This document shows, piece after piece, positions 28,032-37,247 of a DNA stretch of 64,000 nucleotides. This stretch comes from Psychromonas ossibalaenae ATCC BAA-1528 (GTDB lineage: Bacteria > Pseudomonadota > Gammaproteobacteria > Enterobacterales > Psychromonadaceae). The notes below the pieces were generated by a model. The model was not told where the DNA came from and did no database searches. It saw only the letters and a list, made by a program, of their open reading frames with translations. The stretch's first letter is position 1, and every line of letters begins with the position of its first letter. Location: NCBI RefSeq assembly GCF_000381745.1, contig NZ_KB906967.1, positions 1 to 64,000 on the forward strand, written 5' to 3'. The translations under genes were made by a program, and so were the position numbers.

Positions 28032-29420
28032 TTACCACCAGGCTGCCGGATGACTGCCGAGGGGAAAAGTCGGCTGCAGCCAGCGCGGCTGGGTTACCGA
28101 CATTTTCACCACAGGTCCGAGATAATCTAGTCTGCCGAACCCTGATTCGCAGCACTGCATATACGGCGCGATATCCGGGACAGCAGGGGTATAAGCGGTA
28201 GTGACCAGTCCCTGCTCCTGCAGCCACATTGCGCTGCGCGACAGTGATACACGCACTTCATAGCTTCCGCCCTCTACAGCTCGTCGAATCAAGGCGGCTA
28301 AGGTTCCAAGCGCAGCAAGATAACCACTGATATAATCACAGGCAGCCGCCGGCTGCAGCGCAGGCAGGCCGTCTTTGCCCTGTGTATCAGCAATGCCAGT
28401 TACACTCTGCGCCAGCTGCTCCCAGCCGGGACGGCCAGCCCAGGGCCCCCGATGCCCGTAACAGTTTATTGAGACATACACTAACCCTTTATGCTTTTCT
28501 GTCAGATCCGCCGCGCTGAAACCGCGTTTACTGAGACTACCGCTACGGTATCCCTGCGAAAACACATCTGCATCAGCGGCTAGTTCACGCAGTTTCTGAG
28601 CCTGTTCAGGTATATCTAAATTAAGATGTGTACTGCGTTTCCCATGTCCTGTGTCCATTACAAAGGAGTCGACACTCGGCAGCTCAGGGCTGGTGATTTT
28701 TAATACTTTTGCACCGAACCCTGCAAGGGTACGCGCACAGGTGGGACCGGCTAGGACCCTAGTGACATCTAATACCTTAACAGCGTTTAAAGGGCGATCA
28801 TTTACATTACATGCGCCTGTAAACGGGATCGGCTCACCGTCACTTATTTTGATAATTTCAAATAACGGGGTCTTACTTAATATTCTGCCCTGCTCAGTGT
28901 TTAACCACTCTTCTTGTGAACGGATAAACGCACCGCATAAACCAGCTTCCGCTAAGGCATCTTCTAACTCCTGAGCTTTCCAGCCTTTCACCGCTGCCTC
29001 AATCGATTCTTTTCTTTTTTCGCAATTTAAAACAGCCAGCGTGCCTTCGGCAAGTTTAGGGAAGTAACCATGCAGATGAAACCAGCGTTGATCAGCCGTG
29101 CGGTACATCTGTATTAAAGGGTTATGCATATCAAATAGAGGAGCTGCTTCACCGTTTATTTTCTGCCAGAAAAAGCCGACTAAGCTTGCGGCGGCTCCCG
29201 TAACGTTAACTTCTATATCCTGCTCACTTCCTCCTTTCATATGCCATATCTGCGCTGACAACCGGGCACAGGCAGCCAAAACGGCGGCAGCTGACTCCCC
29301 TAGAAAGAAACGGCTGTCCAGCTGCGGATCCTGGCCCTTTATAGACACTGACTGAGTACATAACTGAGGTAAGCCGCAGCCTGTTAGTAATTCTTCTAAC
29401 TGGTTTATTTTTCTCATCAT
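28032..29420 (-). CDS. Family III CoA-transferase (CaiB/BaiF-like)
   Basis: The core carries the class III signature: VKVLDVTRVLAGPTCARTLAGFGAKVLKI followed by a GKRSTHLNLDIPEQ segment, VFSQGYRSGSLSKRG and GLVYVSINCYGHRGPWA. The usual catalytic aspartate region of formyl-CoA transferases (here SVDSFVMDTGHGKRS) is recognisable. There is an N-terminal segment of about 200 residues with weaker similarity, making the protein long (about 462 aa from this start). ATG at 29420 is preferred over the 24-bp longer start because GGGAAG sits just before it. No CoA-ligase, dehydrogenase or decarboxylase neighbour indicates the substrate. Confidence 0.75.
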   Translation of the reverse strand: MMRKINQLEELLTGCGLPQLCTQSVSIKGQDPQLDSRFFLGESAAAVLAACARLSAQIWHMKGGSEQDIEVNVTGAAASLVGFFWQKINGEAAPLFDMHNPLIQMYRTADQRWFHLHGYFPKLAEGTLAVLNCEKRKESIEAAVKGWKAQELEDALAEAGLCGAFIRSQEEWLNTEQGRILSKTPLFEIIKISDGEPIPFTGACNVNDRPLNAVKVLDVTRVLAGPTCARTLAGFGAKVLKITSPELPSVDSFVMDTGHGKRSTHLNLDIPEQAQKLRELAADADVFSQGYRSGSLSKRGFSAADLTEKHKGLVYVSINCYGHRGPWAGRPGWEQLAQSVTGIADTQGKDGLPALQPAAACDYISGYLAALGTLAALIRRAVEGGSYEVRVSLSRSAMWLQEQGLVTTAYTPAVPDIAPYMQCCESGFGRLDYLGPVVKMSVTQPRWLQPTFPLGSHPAAWW

Positions 29421-29727
29421 TACTTCCCGTTTGAAAATTAACATATGTACAGCTCAACGATACTGACGATTATCTGTTAACTGCTGATATACGATAGAAT
29501 TGCTTTTCATCTTTGCGGTGATTAAAAACGCAGATAATGTAATAAAAATATTTGAGATGAACTCTGCCTAAACATCACAACTAAAGCAATATATTATACA
29601 GCATTGAGTAATTCATTTGATAACAAGCACAATACGGCTCGTAGTTTGAATTAACCAGGAAGTAAAAAGTACATAATAGTTGGAGTAAAAAACAACTGCC
29701 GGCAAGACCAGCCGATACTGAAAGGTA
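29421..29727. other. Intergenic region without a recognised element
   Basis: About 300 AT-rich bases between the CoA-transferase start and the end of the next minus-strand gene. It should contain the CoA-transferase promoter. Nothing else was recognised. Confidence 0.5.
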
Positions 29728-30087
29728 TCAGCAGATTAACCGCGCGTGCACAATTAAACTGTCAGTATAACTAAATCCGTAACCAAAACCGCCGTCTAAA
29801 ACAGTACTTGCATGATGTGATCCGGAGGTGACTGCCACTATCGACACAACTTCAAAACCATCACTGTTAAGCTGCGCAACTACATCAGAAAGATCCTGGC
29901 TAAGGCGTTTAGAATCAACCTGACAGTCGGACTGATACTTTGTCTCCAGCCAGATAGTTTCTTCAATGGTACTGCTCTGCTCTCCATCCTTTACATTATC
30001 AGCATGCAGCGGTCCGGTGGGGATTTTCAGCGTTTTTGATTTTAATTCGTGGCCAAGGTAGGCGGGTACCAGCACTATCTTATCCAT
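29728..30087 (-). CDS. Conserved hypothetical protein, 119 aa
   Basis: Not recognised. The product is soluble with no signal peptide, moderately acidic, and has a C-terminal half with strand-like segments: GFEVVSIVAVTSGSH, then a glycine/tyrosine-rich GGFGYGFSYTDSLIVHARL stretch. The start at 30087 is well supported by GGGAAG eight bases upstream, so it is likely real. It lies downstream of ppiD on the same strand but beyond a strong terminator, so it is probably transcribed separately. The late FGYGFSYTDSLIVHA pattern suggests a small alpha/beta fold; no function is assigned. Confidence 0.6.
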   Translation of the reverse strand: MDKIVLVPAYLGHELKSKTLKIPTGPLHADNVKDGEQSSTIEETIWLETKYQSDCQVDSKRLSQDLSDVVAQLNSDGFEVVSIVAVTSGSHHASTVLDGGFGYGFSYTDSLIVHARLIC

Positions 30088-30163
30088 AAGCTTATCTTCC
30101 CTAAGTATTTAAGATAAGTTTAGCCGCTAATTGAATTTTTATTCCGGTGAATTTTATTCATAA

Positions 30164-30191
30164 AAAAAGGCGCCTGAAAAGGCGCCTTTTT
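30164..30191. terminator. Bidirectional-looking terminator after ppiD
   Basis: AAGGCGCC and GGCGCCTT form a GC-rich 8-bp stem with A-runs on the left and T-runs on the right, so it can act on both strands. It sits 21 bases after the ppiD stop on the minus strand. Confidence 0.85.
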
Positions 30192-30211
30192 AGATTTAGC
30201 AGTGAATTACA

Positions 30212-32104
30212 TTAACCGGCAGCCGGGTAGGTAATTTCAGCTTCAGCCATTAGTTGTGTTACTAACGCCTGGTAGGTTGCTTCTGATGTTGAACGCTCAA
30301 GCAGCTGCGTGATCTGCTCTTTTGCCTGGTTGTCAGCAGTTGCAGGTTCGATAACCTGAGACAGTTCGATAACTGCAAAATCACCGTTAGCCGTTGTTAC
30401 CCAGTCACGAGAAACTTGCTCTGCTGCTGGTTTAGCTAATTTAAACAGCTTCTGTACTACCTGGTAATCGTAGCTGCGGTTGTCACGAGCAAATGTCAGG
30501 TTAGAGCTGAATTCAAGACCTTTAGCCGCTAAGTCATCTGTAATAGATTCCTGCGCATTTAATTTAGCCATTAACGACTCAACAAATTCCTGCGCCTGCG
30601 CCTGCGATTTTTCACCTTTCAGCTGCGCCTGAATCTGTTCAGACACTTCCGCCAGCGGCTGCTTCGAAGCATCTTTATAATCACTTACCCGCACTACAAT
30701 CGCTTTATTATCACCAAGCTCAATCAGATCAGAGTTCATTCCCTCTTCACGGAAGTTCAGATCAAATACAATCTGCTGTACTGATTTTTCTGCTAATTCA
30801 GCCGGAGCCTGATCAGCGGAGAAAAATTCACTGATCTGCACATCTGAATTAAGTACACCGGCAGCTTCATCTAAATTGTCTGGAGATTCAAAAGCAACTT
30901 CACTTAAACGCTGCTGTAGTTCGTAATAAAGCTCGCTGGTTTTATCTTTCTGCAGCGCGGCTTTAACCTGAACTTCTACATCAGCCAGCGGCAGTGTTTC
31001 GCTTTCCTGGACATCTACCAGTTTAATAATATGGTAACCAAACTGAGACTTAACCACTTCAGACAATGGTGCTTCTTTAGTTAATAAAAAAGCGGCTTGA
31101 TCAAATGATTCATCCATTACACCACGTTCAAACCAGTCCAGCTCGCCGTTATTTTTAGCAGAATAACTATCATCTGATTTCTCTGAAGCAAGCACGCCAA
31201 AATCAGCACCACTATTAATTTCCGTTAGGATAGCAGCTGCTTTCTCTTTAGCTTCTTCACTGTCACCCTGTACTAAAATATGAGCAACTTTACGACGTTC
31301 CGTACGCTGGTAATCAGACTGATGAGTCTCGTAATAATTTTCGACATCCGCCTGGTTAACAGTTATCTGATCCGTTAATGCTGCACCGTCTAGTAATACA
31401 TATTCAACACGTACCTGTTCAGGGTTCTGGAAGAACTGGCTGTTATTATCGTAATAAGTCTGCACTTCCTGCTCGCTTATCTGACCGATATCGGTAAATT
31501 TATCCGCACTGACTGTTAGTACTTTTGCAACACGTTTTTGTGCCTGCAGTTCATTGACCAGATCAACTTCAGCCGGCAGAACAAACTCACTGCCCACCAG
31601 CATCTGTAATAACTGACGACGTGCTAAATCTTGTTTTAAACTGGCACTGAAATTGGCTGGTGTATAACTTGCGCGGCGTAACAGAGCTAAATACTGCTCA
31701 TTGTTGAATTTACCGTCAACCTGGAATTCAGGCATATTACGGATTTCATTTTTAACCTGCTCATCACCAACACGTAAACCCATGTCGTCAATTGCCTGTG
31801 CAATTAAACGCTCTGAAATAAGCCCCTGCGTAGCCTGTGCTCGAACCTGCTGAGCAAAATCCGGACTGGAAGCAATAAGATCAAACTGTTCGCCGTACTG
31901 CTCCTGTAAACGCGCTCTTTCGTTATTATAAGCTTGTTCAACACTTGCCTCGCTGATCTCTTCACCATTAACCTTTACAGCAACAGCGGTACTTCCACCG
32001 CCTAAATAACTGCTTACCCCAGCTAAAGCAAAAGATAAGATGATCACTATTAATACAACTTTTGCAGCAACCCCTTGTGAGCCTTCGCGCATTTTATCTA
32101 ACAT
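30212..32104 (-). CDS. ppiD: Periplasmic folding chaperone / peptidyl-prolyl isomerase PpiD
   Basis: PpiD is anchored in the inner membrane by one helix (residues about 12-36 after MLDKMREGSQGVAAK) and helps proteins leaving the Sec translocon to fold. An N-terminal SurA-like region (40-200, including NEERAR-like and EQVKNEIRNMPEFQ) is followed by a parvulin domain (about 265-360: RKVAHILVQGDSEEA ... FGYHIIKLVDV) and a long C-terminal chaperone part. Length from the chosen start is about 630 aa, near the E. coli 623. ATG at 32104 is preferred over a 14-codon-longer start because MLDKMREG is the family's standard N-terminus. It follows hupB as in many gammaproteobacteria. Confidence 0.95.
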   Translation of the reverse strand: MLDKMREGSQGVAAKVVLIVIILSFALAGVSSYLGGGSTAVAVKVNGEEISEASVEQAYNNERARLQEQYGEQFDLIASSPDFAQQVRAQATQGLISERLIAQAIDDMGLRVGDEQVKNEIRNMPEFQVDGKFNNEQYLALLRRASYTPANFSASLKQDLARRQLLQMLVGSEFVLPAEVDLVNELQAQKRVAKVLTVSADKFTDIGQISEQEVQTYYDNNSQFFQNPEQVRVEYVLLDGAALTDQITVNQADVENYYETHQSDYQRTERRKVAHILVQGDSEEAKEKAAAILTEINSGADFGVLASEKSDDSYSAKNNGELDWFERGVMDESFDQAAFLLTKEAPLSEVVKSQFGYHIIKLVDVQESETLPLADVEVQVKAALQKDKTSELYYELQQRLSEVAFESPDNLDEAAGVLNSDVQISEFFSADQAPAELAEKSVQQIVFDLNFREEGMNSDLIELGDNKAIVVRVSDYKDASKQPLAEVSEQIQAQLKGEKSQAQAQEFVESLMAKLNAQESITDDLAAKGLEFSSNLTFARDNRSYDYQVVQKLFKLAKPAAEQVSRDWVTTANGDFAVIELSQVIEPATADNQAKEQITQLLERSTSEATYQALVTQLMAEAEITYPAAG

Positions 32105-32144
32105 AAATACTCTTCTCTGAAAACTTATAGCAAAATAATTAAAC

Positions 32145-32169
32145 AAAAAAGCGCATCATATGACGCGCT
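32145..32169 (-). terminator. Terminator after hupB
   Basis: On the minus strand AGCGC-GTCATATGAT-GCGCT is followed by six T's, 27 bases after the hupB stop. An inner TCATATGA palindrome extends the stem. Confidence 0.75.
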
Positions 32170-32195
32170 CAATTCATCATTCAACAAACAAGCAG

Positions 32196-32471
32196 TTAAG
32201 CGTTGATTGCATCTTTTAATGATTTACCAGCTTTGAATGCAGGTACCTTAGCAGCGGCAATCTGGATCGGCTCATTTGTCTGTGGATTACGACCAGTACG
32301 TGCAGCACGCTCTTTTACAGAGAAAGCACCGAAACCGATAAGAGAAACGTTGTCACCTTCAACTAATGCATTTGTTACGCTGTCAATAAACGCGTCAAGT
32401 GCACGGCCGGCAGCTGCTTTAGAAATATCAGCACTTTCAGCGATGTTGTCGATTAGTTGTCCTTTGTTCAT
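32196..32471 (-). CDS. hupB: DNA-binding protein HU-beta
   Basis: A 91-residue nucleoid protein with the full HU pattern: [21 protein letters not shown], the [20 protein letters not shown] arm region with the DNA-intercalating proline in RNPQT, and the C-terminal [17 protein letters not shown] dimers bend and wrap DNA. It lies between lon and ppiD, the usual place for hupB in this class. GGGGAT precedes the ATG, and a strong terminator follows. Confidence 0.97.
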   Translation of the reverse strand: MNKGQLIDNIAESADISKAAAGRALDAFIDSVTNALVEGDNVSLIGFGAFSVKERAARTGRNPQTNEPIQIAAAKVPAFKAGKSLKDAINA

Positions 32472-32485
32472 TTTAATATCCCCAT

Positions 32486-32513
32486 ATTATATATTGTTGT
32501 GTTCACCTTTAAC
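32486..32513 (-). promoter_or_regulatory. Candidate hupB promoter
   Basis: Minus-strand GTTAAA and TATAAT are separated by 16 bases just before hupB. The -10 is perfect but only 14 bases from the start codon, leaving almost no leader, so another promoter may be used. Confidence 0.35.
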
Positions 32514-32629
32514 CAGGTGTTAAACACGAGTTGAAATGTAGTGGCGTTAGGCTACGTTGCTATTTAAACTGGTGCAAGTAAATTCATAAAAAACTCTGCA
32601 ACTAGCCCATATTTTATGCGGTTTATCAC

Positions 32630-34987
32630 CTATTTTGGTGCTTTCTCCAGAGAAAACCCTTTCAGACTGTCCTGCAGGGCAATTTCCAGCACTTCGTCTA
32701 TCCAGCGAACCGGTTTAATTTCCAGCTGTTCTTTAATGTTATCAGGGATGTCTTCCAGGTCCCGCGTGTTCTCAAAAGGAATTAAAACGGTTTTTATGCC
32801 GCCGCGGCGGGCCGCTAATAACTTCTCTTTTAAGCCGCCGATGGGTAATACTTCACCCCGTAAAGTGATTTCACCGGTCATCGCAACATCCGCGCGAACA
32901 GGAATACCTGTCAGACTTGAAATCAGCACAGTACACATTGCTGCACCGGCACTTGGGCCGTCTTTTGGTGTTGCCCCTTCCGGTACGTGTACATGTATAT
33001 CGCGTTTTTCATGGAAATCTGCATTAATGCGCCATTGTTCTGATTTAGCACGTACAACTGTCATTGCAGCCTGGATTGATTCTTTCATCACATCACCAAG
33101 CGAGCCGGTATAAGTTAACTTGCCTTTACCTGGTACCGAGGTTGCTTCGATAGTCAGCAGATCACCACCGACTTCTGTCCAGGCAAGACCCGTTACCTGA
33201 CCAACCTGGTTGCTTGAATCCGCTTTACCAAAGTCAAAACGACGCACGCCCAGATAGTCTTTTAAGTTATCGATAGTGACATTTACTTTTTTAAGTTTCT
33301 TGTCTAATAAAATCTCTTTTACTACCTTACGACAGATTTTAGAGATTTCACGTTCCAAAGCACGCACACCGGCTTCACGTGTGTAATAACGCACAATACC
33401 GATAATCGCACTGTCATCAATATTAATTTCACTGTCTTTCAACCCGTTACGCTTAACCTGTTTACTGGTTAAATGCTCCTTGGCGATATTCATTTTTTCA
33501 TCTTCGGTATAACCCGATAAACGGATCACTTCCATACGGTCAAGTAACGGCCCCGGAATATTCATTGAATTTGAAGTCGCCACAAACATCACATCTGACA
33601 AATCATAATCAACTTCTAAATAATGATCATTAAAGGTATTGTTCTGTTCAGGATCTAAAACTTCCAGCAGAGCTGATGCCGGATCGCCACGCATATCCGA
33701 TGCCATCTTATCGATTTCATCCAGTAAAAACAGCGGGTTCTTAACGCCGACCTTGCTCATTTTCTGAATTATTTTACCCGGCAGTGAGCCGATATAAGTA
33801 CGACGATGACCGCGTATTTCAGCTTCATCACGTACGCCGCCCAGCGCCATACGTACATATTTACGACCGGTTGAACGGGCGATAGACTGCCCTAACGAGG
33901 TTTTACCTACACCAGGAGGTCCCACTAAACATAAAATAGGCCCTTTAAGTTTGTTAATTCGCGTCTGTACCGCAAGGTATTCTAAAATACGCTCTTTAAC
34001 TTTTTCTAAGCCGTAGTGGTCGGCATCTAACACTTCCTGTGCTTTTGCAATATTCTTTTTAACCGGAGAACGTTTTTTCCACGGCACATTTACTAAGCTT
34101 TCAATGTAAGTTCGGATAACACTGGCTTCCGACGACATTGGTGACATCATTTTTAATTTTTTAAGCTCAGAGACCGCTTTTTCATGCGCTTCTTCAGACA
34201 TACCTGCCTGTTCAATTTTTTCAGCAAGCAGCTCATGATCATTAGGGCCGTCTTCAGACTCACCTAACTCTTTCTGAATCGCTTTCATCTGCTCGTTAAG
34301 GTAATACTCGCGCTGGCTGCGTTCCATCTGTTTTTTAACACGACTGCGGATGCGTTTTTCAACTTTTAGAATATCTTCTTCGCTTTCCATCATCGCCATT
34401 AGATATTCAAAACGTTCCGTTATTGAAGTCAGCTCTAAAGCTGTCTGTTTATCTTCCAGATTCAGCGGCATATGTGCGGCAATCGTATCGGCTAAACGTT
34501 CAGCTTCATCGATGCCGTTAACAGACGCTAATACTTCAGGCGGGATTTTTTTATTCAGTTTGATATAGGATTCAAACTGCCCCATTACGCTTCGCAGTAA
34601 AGCTTCTTCTTCCTGTGCATCAATTGCTTCACTTTCCAGCAGCTCAACTTCAGCAAAAAAGTAATCATCATTTTCAATATTATTGATTAACTGTGCACGC
34701 TGCACACCTTCAACTAAGACTTTAACCGTACCGTCAGGCAGCTTCAGAAGCTGCAGAATATTTGCCACTGTACCTATGGTGTACAGATCTTCCAGTTTAG
34801 GATCATCTAATGAGGCTTCAGTCTGCGCGACTAATAATACTTTCTTTCCCTGCTCCATGGCAGCTTCTAAACAGCTGATAGATTTCTTTCTACCAACAAA
34901 CAGCGGAATAACCATATGCGGATATACCACTACATCGCGTAAGGGTAACACTGGCAGCGTTAACTGCAGGTCTGATTCAGTTTTCAT
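32630..34987 (-). CDS. lon: ATP-dependent protease Lon
   Basis: Lon is the cytosolic AAA+ serine protease that degrades damaged and regulatory proteins. From ATG 34987 the protein is 785 residues, almost the E. coli length. Order: N-terminal substrate domain (TLPVLPLRDVVVYPHMVIPLFVGR), AAA+ module with Walker A GPPGVGKTS and Walker B PLFLLDEIDKM, and the C-terminal protease domain with the catalytic Ser in PKDGPSAG and Lys in GEVLPIGGLKEKLLAA. The shorter start is chosen because GGGGAT precedes it and a longer one adds a non-family N-terminus. A sigma-32 promoter match lies about 80-100 bp upstream. It sits between clpX and hupB in the standard block. Confidence 0.97.
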   Translation of the reverse strand: MKTESDLQLTLPVLPLRDVVVYPHMVIPLFVGRKKSISCLEAAMEQGKKVLLVAQTEASLDDPKLEDLYTIGTVANILQLLKLPDGTVKVLVEGVQRAQLINNIENDDYFFAEVELLESEAIDAQEEEALLRSVMGQFESYIKLNKKIPPEVLASVNGIDEAERLADTIAAHMPLNLEDKQTALELTSITERFEYLMAMMESEEDILKVEKRIRSRVKKQMERSQREYYLNEQMKAIQKELGESEDGPNDHELLAEKIEQAGMSEEAHEKAVSELKKLKMMSPMSSEASVIRTYIESLVNVPWKKRSPVKKNIAKAQEVLDADHYGLEKVKERILEYLAVQTRINKLKGPILCLVGPPGVGKTSLGQSIARSTGRKYVRMALGGVRDEAEIRGHRRTYIGSLPGKIIQKMSKVGVKNPLFLLDEIDKMASDMRGDPASALLEVLDPEQNNTFNDHYLEVDYDLSDVMFVATSNSMNIPGPLLDRMEVIRLSGYTEDEKMNIAKEHLTSKQVKRNGLKDSEINIDDSAIIGIVRYYTREAGVRALEREISKICRKVVKEILLDKKLKKVNVTIDNLKDYLGVRRFDFGKADSSNQVGQVTGLAWTEVGGDLLTIEATSVPGKGKLTYTGSLGDVMKESIQAAMTVVRAKSEQWRINADFHEKRDIHVHVPEGATPKDGPSAGAAMCTVLISSLTGIPVRADVAMTGEITLRGEVLPIGGLKEKLLAARRGGIKTVLIPFENTRDLEDIPDNIKEQLEIKPVRWIDEVLEIALQDSLKGFSLEKAPK

Positions 34988-35065
34988 AATATCCCCAGAA
35001 AAATATTCATTTGTTATATAAGATTTTAAAAACAAACAAACTTTAGAAAATCGTAGGGATTAATA

Positions 35066-35091
35066 CTGGGGATTATGTGAAATTTTTCAAG
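35066..35091 (-). promoter_or_regulatory. Sigma-32 (heat-shock) promoter of lon
   Basis: On the minus strand CTTGAA, 14 bases, then CCCCAG(TAT) closely fits the RpoH consensus CTTGAAA-N11-14-CCCCATNT. It is 79 bases upstream of the lon start. lon is a classical heat-shock gene. Confidence 0.75.
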
Positions 35092-35101
35092 GCTATAAAT
35101 G

Positions 35102-35127
35102 AAAAAAGGGAGCATAAAGCTCCCTTT
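35102..35127 (-). terminator. Terminator after clpX
   Basis: AAAGGGAGC and GCTCCCTTT form a perfect 9-bp stem with a 5-base loop, with a T-run on the minus strand. It lies 25 bases after the clpX stop and just upstream of the lon promoter. Confidence 0.85.
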
Positions 35128-35151
35128 CTTAACAATTAAATGATTAACTGC

Positions 35152-36447
35152 TTATTTATCAGACGATACCAGCTTAGCCTGCTCTTCTGAATAGATCATT
35201 ATCGGCTTTGATTCGCCTTTAATAACATTTTCATCAACCACAACTTTAGTCACATTTTCAACTGACGGTAAGTCATACATTGTATCCAGCAGTACTGATT
35301 CAACAATTGAGCGTAAACCACGTGCACCGGTTTTACGGCTCATCGCTTTTTTCGCCATGGCGATCAGTGCTTCTTCTCTAAACTCAAGTTCTACATTTTC
35401 TAAACCGAATAGTGCGGCATACTGTTTAGTAATTGCATTTTTAGGAGCCGTTAGAATTTCAACTAATGCAGCTTCATCTAATTCAGTTAATGTTGCCAGA
35501 ACAGGTAAACGCCCGATAAACTCAGGAATTAAACCATATTTAGTCAGATCCTGCGGTTCAACTTTTTTGAATGTTTCACTCAAAGAGTCTTTTGAATCAC
35601 TGTCACGTACTGTCGCACCGAAACCAATACCGGCACCGGTATCAACACGCTGCTCGATAATGCTGTCTAAACCGGAGAAAGCACCACCACAGATAAACAG
35701 GATCTTAGAAGTATCAACCTGGATAAATTCCTGATTCGGATGTTTACGTCCACCCTGCGGCGGAATCGAAGCAACCGTTCCTTCAATCAGTTTAAGCAGC
35801 GCCTGCTGAACACCTTCACCAGATACATCACGAGTAATAGACGGATTCTCTGATTTACGGGTAATCTTATCGATTTCATCAATATAGATAATACCGCGCT
35901 GCGCTTTCTCTGGATCGTAATCACATTTCTGCAGTAACTTCTGAATGATGTTTTCTACATCTTCACCAACATAACCGGCTTCGGTTAGTGTTGTTGCATC
36001 AGCCATAGTAAACGGCACATCCAATAAACGCGCCATGGTTTCAGCCAGTAATGTTTTACCGCTGCCCGTTGGACCGATTAATAAAATATTACTTTTACTC
36101 AGCTCAACACCATCAGCAACATCACCATGTTTTAAACGTTTGTAGTGATTGTATACGGCAACAGCTAATACTTTTTTTGCTGTATCCTGCCCAATCACAT
36201 AGTCGTCTAAATTGGCACGAATTTCATGTGGTGTCGGTAATTTTTTACTTTTATTGTCAGATTCGGCTGCACTTGTTATTTCAGCAATCTCTTCTTTGAT
36301 AATATCATCACAAAGATCAACACATTCATTACAAATATAAACAGAAGGGCCGGCAATCAGTTTTTTCACTTCATGCTGACTCTTACCACAAAAAGAACAA
36401 TAAAGAAGGCTGTTATTATCACCTTTATCGCCATGTTTATCTGTCAT
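35152..36447 (-). CDS. clpX: ATP-dependent Clp protease ATPase subunit ClpX
   Basis: ClpX is the hexameric AAA+ unfoldase that feeds substrates to ClpP. The 431-residue protein has an N-terminal zinc domain ([11 protein letters not shown] ... [10 protein letters not shown]), Walker A GPTGSGKT, Walker [11 protein letters not shown], the [19 protein letters not shown] pore-region segment, the GFGA ClpP-docking loop and the sensor-2 GARGLRS segment. It begins 16 bases after the clpP stop, an operon. AAAGGGT precedes the ATG. Confidence 0.97.
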   Translation of the reverse strand: MTDKHGDKGDNNSLLYCSFCGKSQHEVKKLIAGPSVYICNECVDLCDDIIKEEIAEITSAAESDNKSKKLPTPHEIRANLDDYVIGQDTAKKVLAVAVYNHYKRLKHGDVADGVELSKSNILLIGPTGSGKTLLAETMARLLDVPFTMADATTLTEAGYVGEDVENIIQKLLQKCDYDPEKAQRGIIYIDEIDKITRKSENPSITRDVSGEGVQQALLKLIEGTVASIPPQGGRKHPNQEFIQVDTSKILFICGGAFSGLDSIIEQRVDTGAGIGFGATVRDSDSKDSLSETFKKVEPQDLTKYGLIPEFIGRLPVLATLTELDEAALVEILTAPKNAITKQYAALFGLENVELEFREEALIAMAKKAMSRKTGARGLRSIVESVLLDTMYDLPSVENVTKVVVDENVIKGESKPIMIYSEEQAKLVSSDK

Positions 36448-36462
36448 TTGGTACCCTTTTAA

Positions 36463-37086
36463 TTATTTTCTTTGCGTCAGCACTGAATCAACAATGCCGT
36501 ATTCAACCGCTTCATCTGCGCGCATGAAGTTATCGCGATCGGTATCCTGCGCAATGATGTCAATATCTTTACCAGTATGAAATGCAAGTAACTCATTCAT
36601 ACGGTGTTTAGTTGCCAGAATTTCTTTAGCATGAATCTCGAAATCTGACGCCTGTCCCTGGAATCCGCCTAACGGCTGATGGATCATAACTTTGGCATTC
36701 GGCAGACAGTGACGTTTACCTTCCGCACCACTTGCTAGAAGGAACGCGCCCATGCTGGCCGCCATGCCCATACACACAGTGCTTACATCCGGCTTGATAA
36801 ACTGCATAGTATCGTAAATCGCCATACCTGCACTAATTGAACCGCCTGGAGAATTGATATAAATATAAATATCTTTTTCCGGGCTTTCAGATTCTAAAAA
36901 CAGAAGCTGTGCGGCAATAACGTTAGCCATATGATCTTCAACCGGGCCTGTTAAAAAGATAACACGCTCTTTCAATAAACGAGAATAAATATCATAAGAA
37001 CGCTCACCTTTTGCTGTTTGTTCCACAACCATAGGAATAAGCGCGTTACTAATTGGATCGGTGTTTCCAGCAAATGGGTTTGACAT
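36463..37086 (-). CDS. clpP: ATP-dependent Clp protease proteolytic subunit ClpP
   Basis: ClpP is the serine protease chamber used by ClpX. From the ATG at 37086 (AGGAAAG upstream) it has 207 residues, the standard length. Catalytic triad: Ser in [11 protein letters not shown], His in [10 protein letters not shown] and Asp in DTDRDNFM. It includes the short N-terminal propeptide region found in gammaproteobacterial ClpP. A longer in-frame start (37131) adds 15 non-conserved residues and lacks a ribosome binding site. Order tig-clpP-clpX-lon is conserved. Confidence 0.97.
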   Translation of the reverse strand: MSNPFAGNTDPISNALIPMVVEQTAKGERSYDIYSRLLKERVIFLTGPVEDHMANVIAAQLLFLESESPEKDIYIYINSPGGSISAGMAIYDTMQFIKPDVSTVCMGMAASMGAFLLASGAEGKRHCLPNAKVMIHQPLGGFQGQASDFEIHAKEILATKHRMNELLAFHTGKDIDIIAQDTDRDNFMRADEAVEYGIVDSVLTQRK

Positions 37087-37173
37087 GTTCTTTCCTAGTA
37101 TATGTATATAATTTTTAATATTAGTCGGCATTATACCCGAAAACTTTAATGGCAGGGGCAGCCTGGGTATATA

Positions 37174-37209
37174 AATAAAAATGGCCCGAGTGAAATCACC
37201 CGAGCCATT
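37174..37209 (-). terminator. Terminator after tig
   Basis: On the minus strand a 14-bp stem (AATGGCTCGGGTGA pairing with TCACTCGGGCCATT, including G-U pairs) is followed by TTTATTT. It lies between tig and clpP, separating them transcriptionally at least in part. Confidence 0.8.
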
Positions 37210-37247
37210 GAAATGCCTAACTAGTTGTATTAATAGTAATTAAACTA

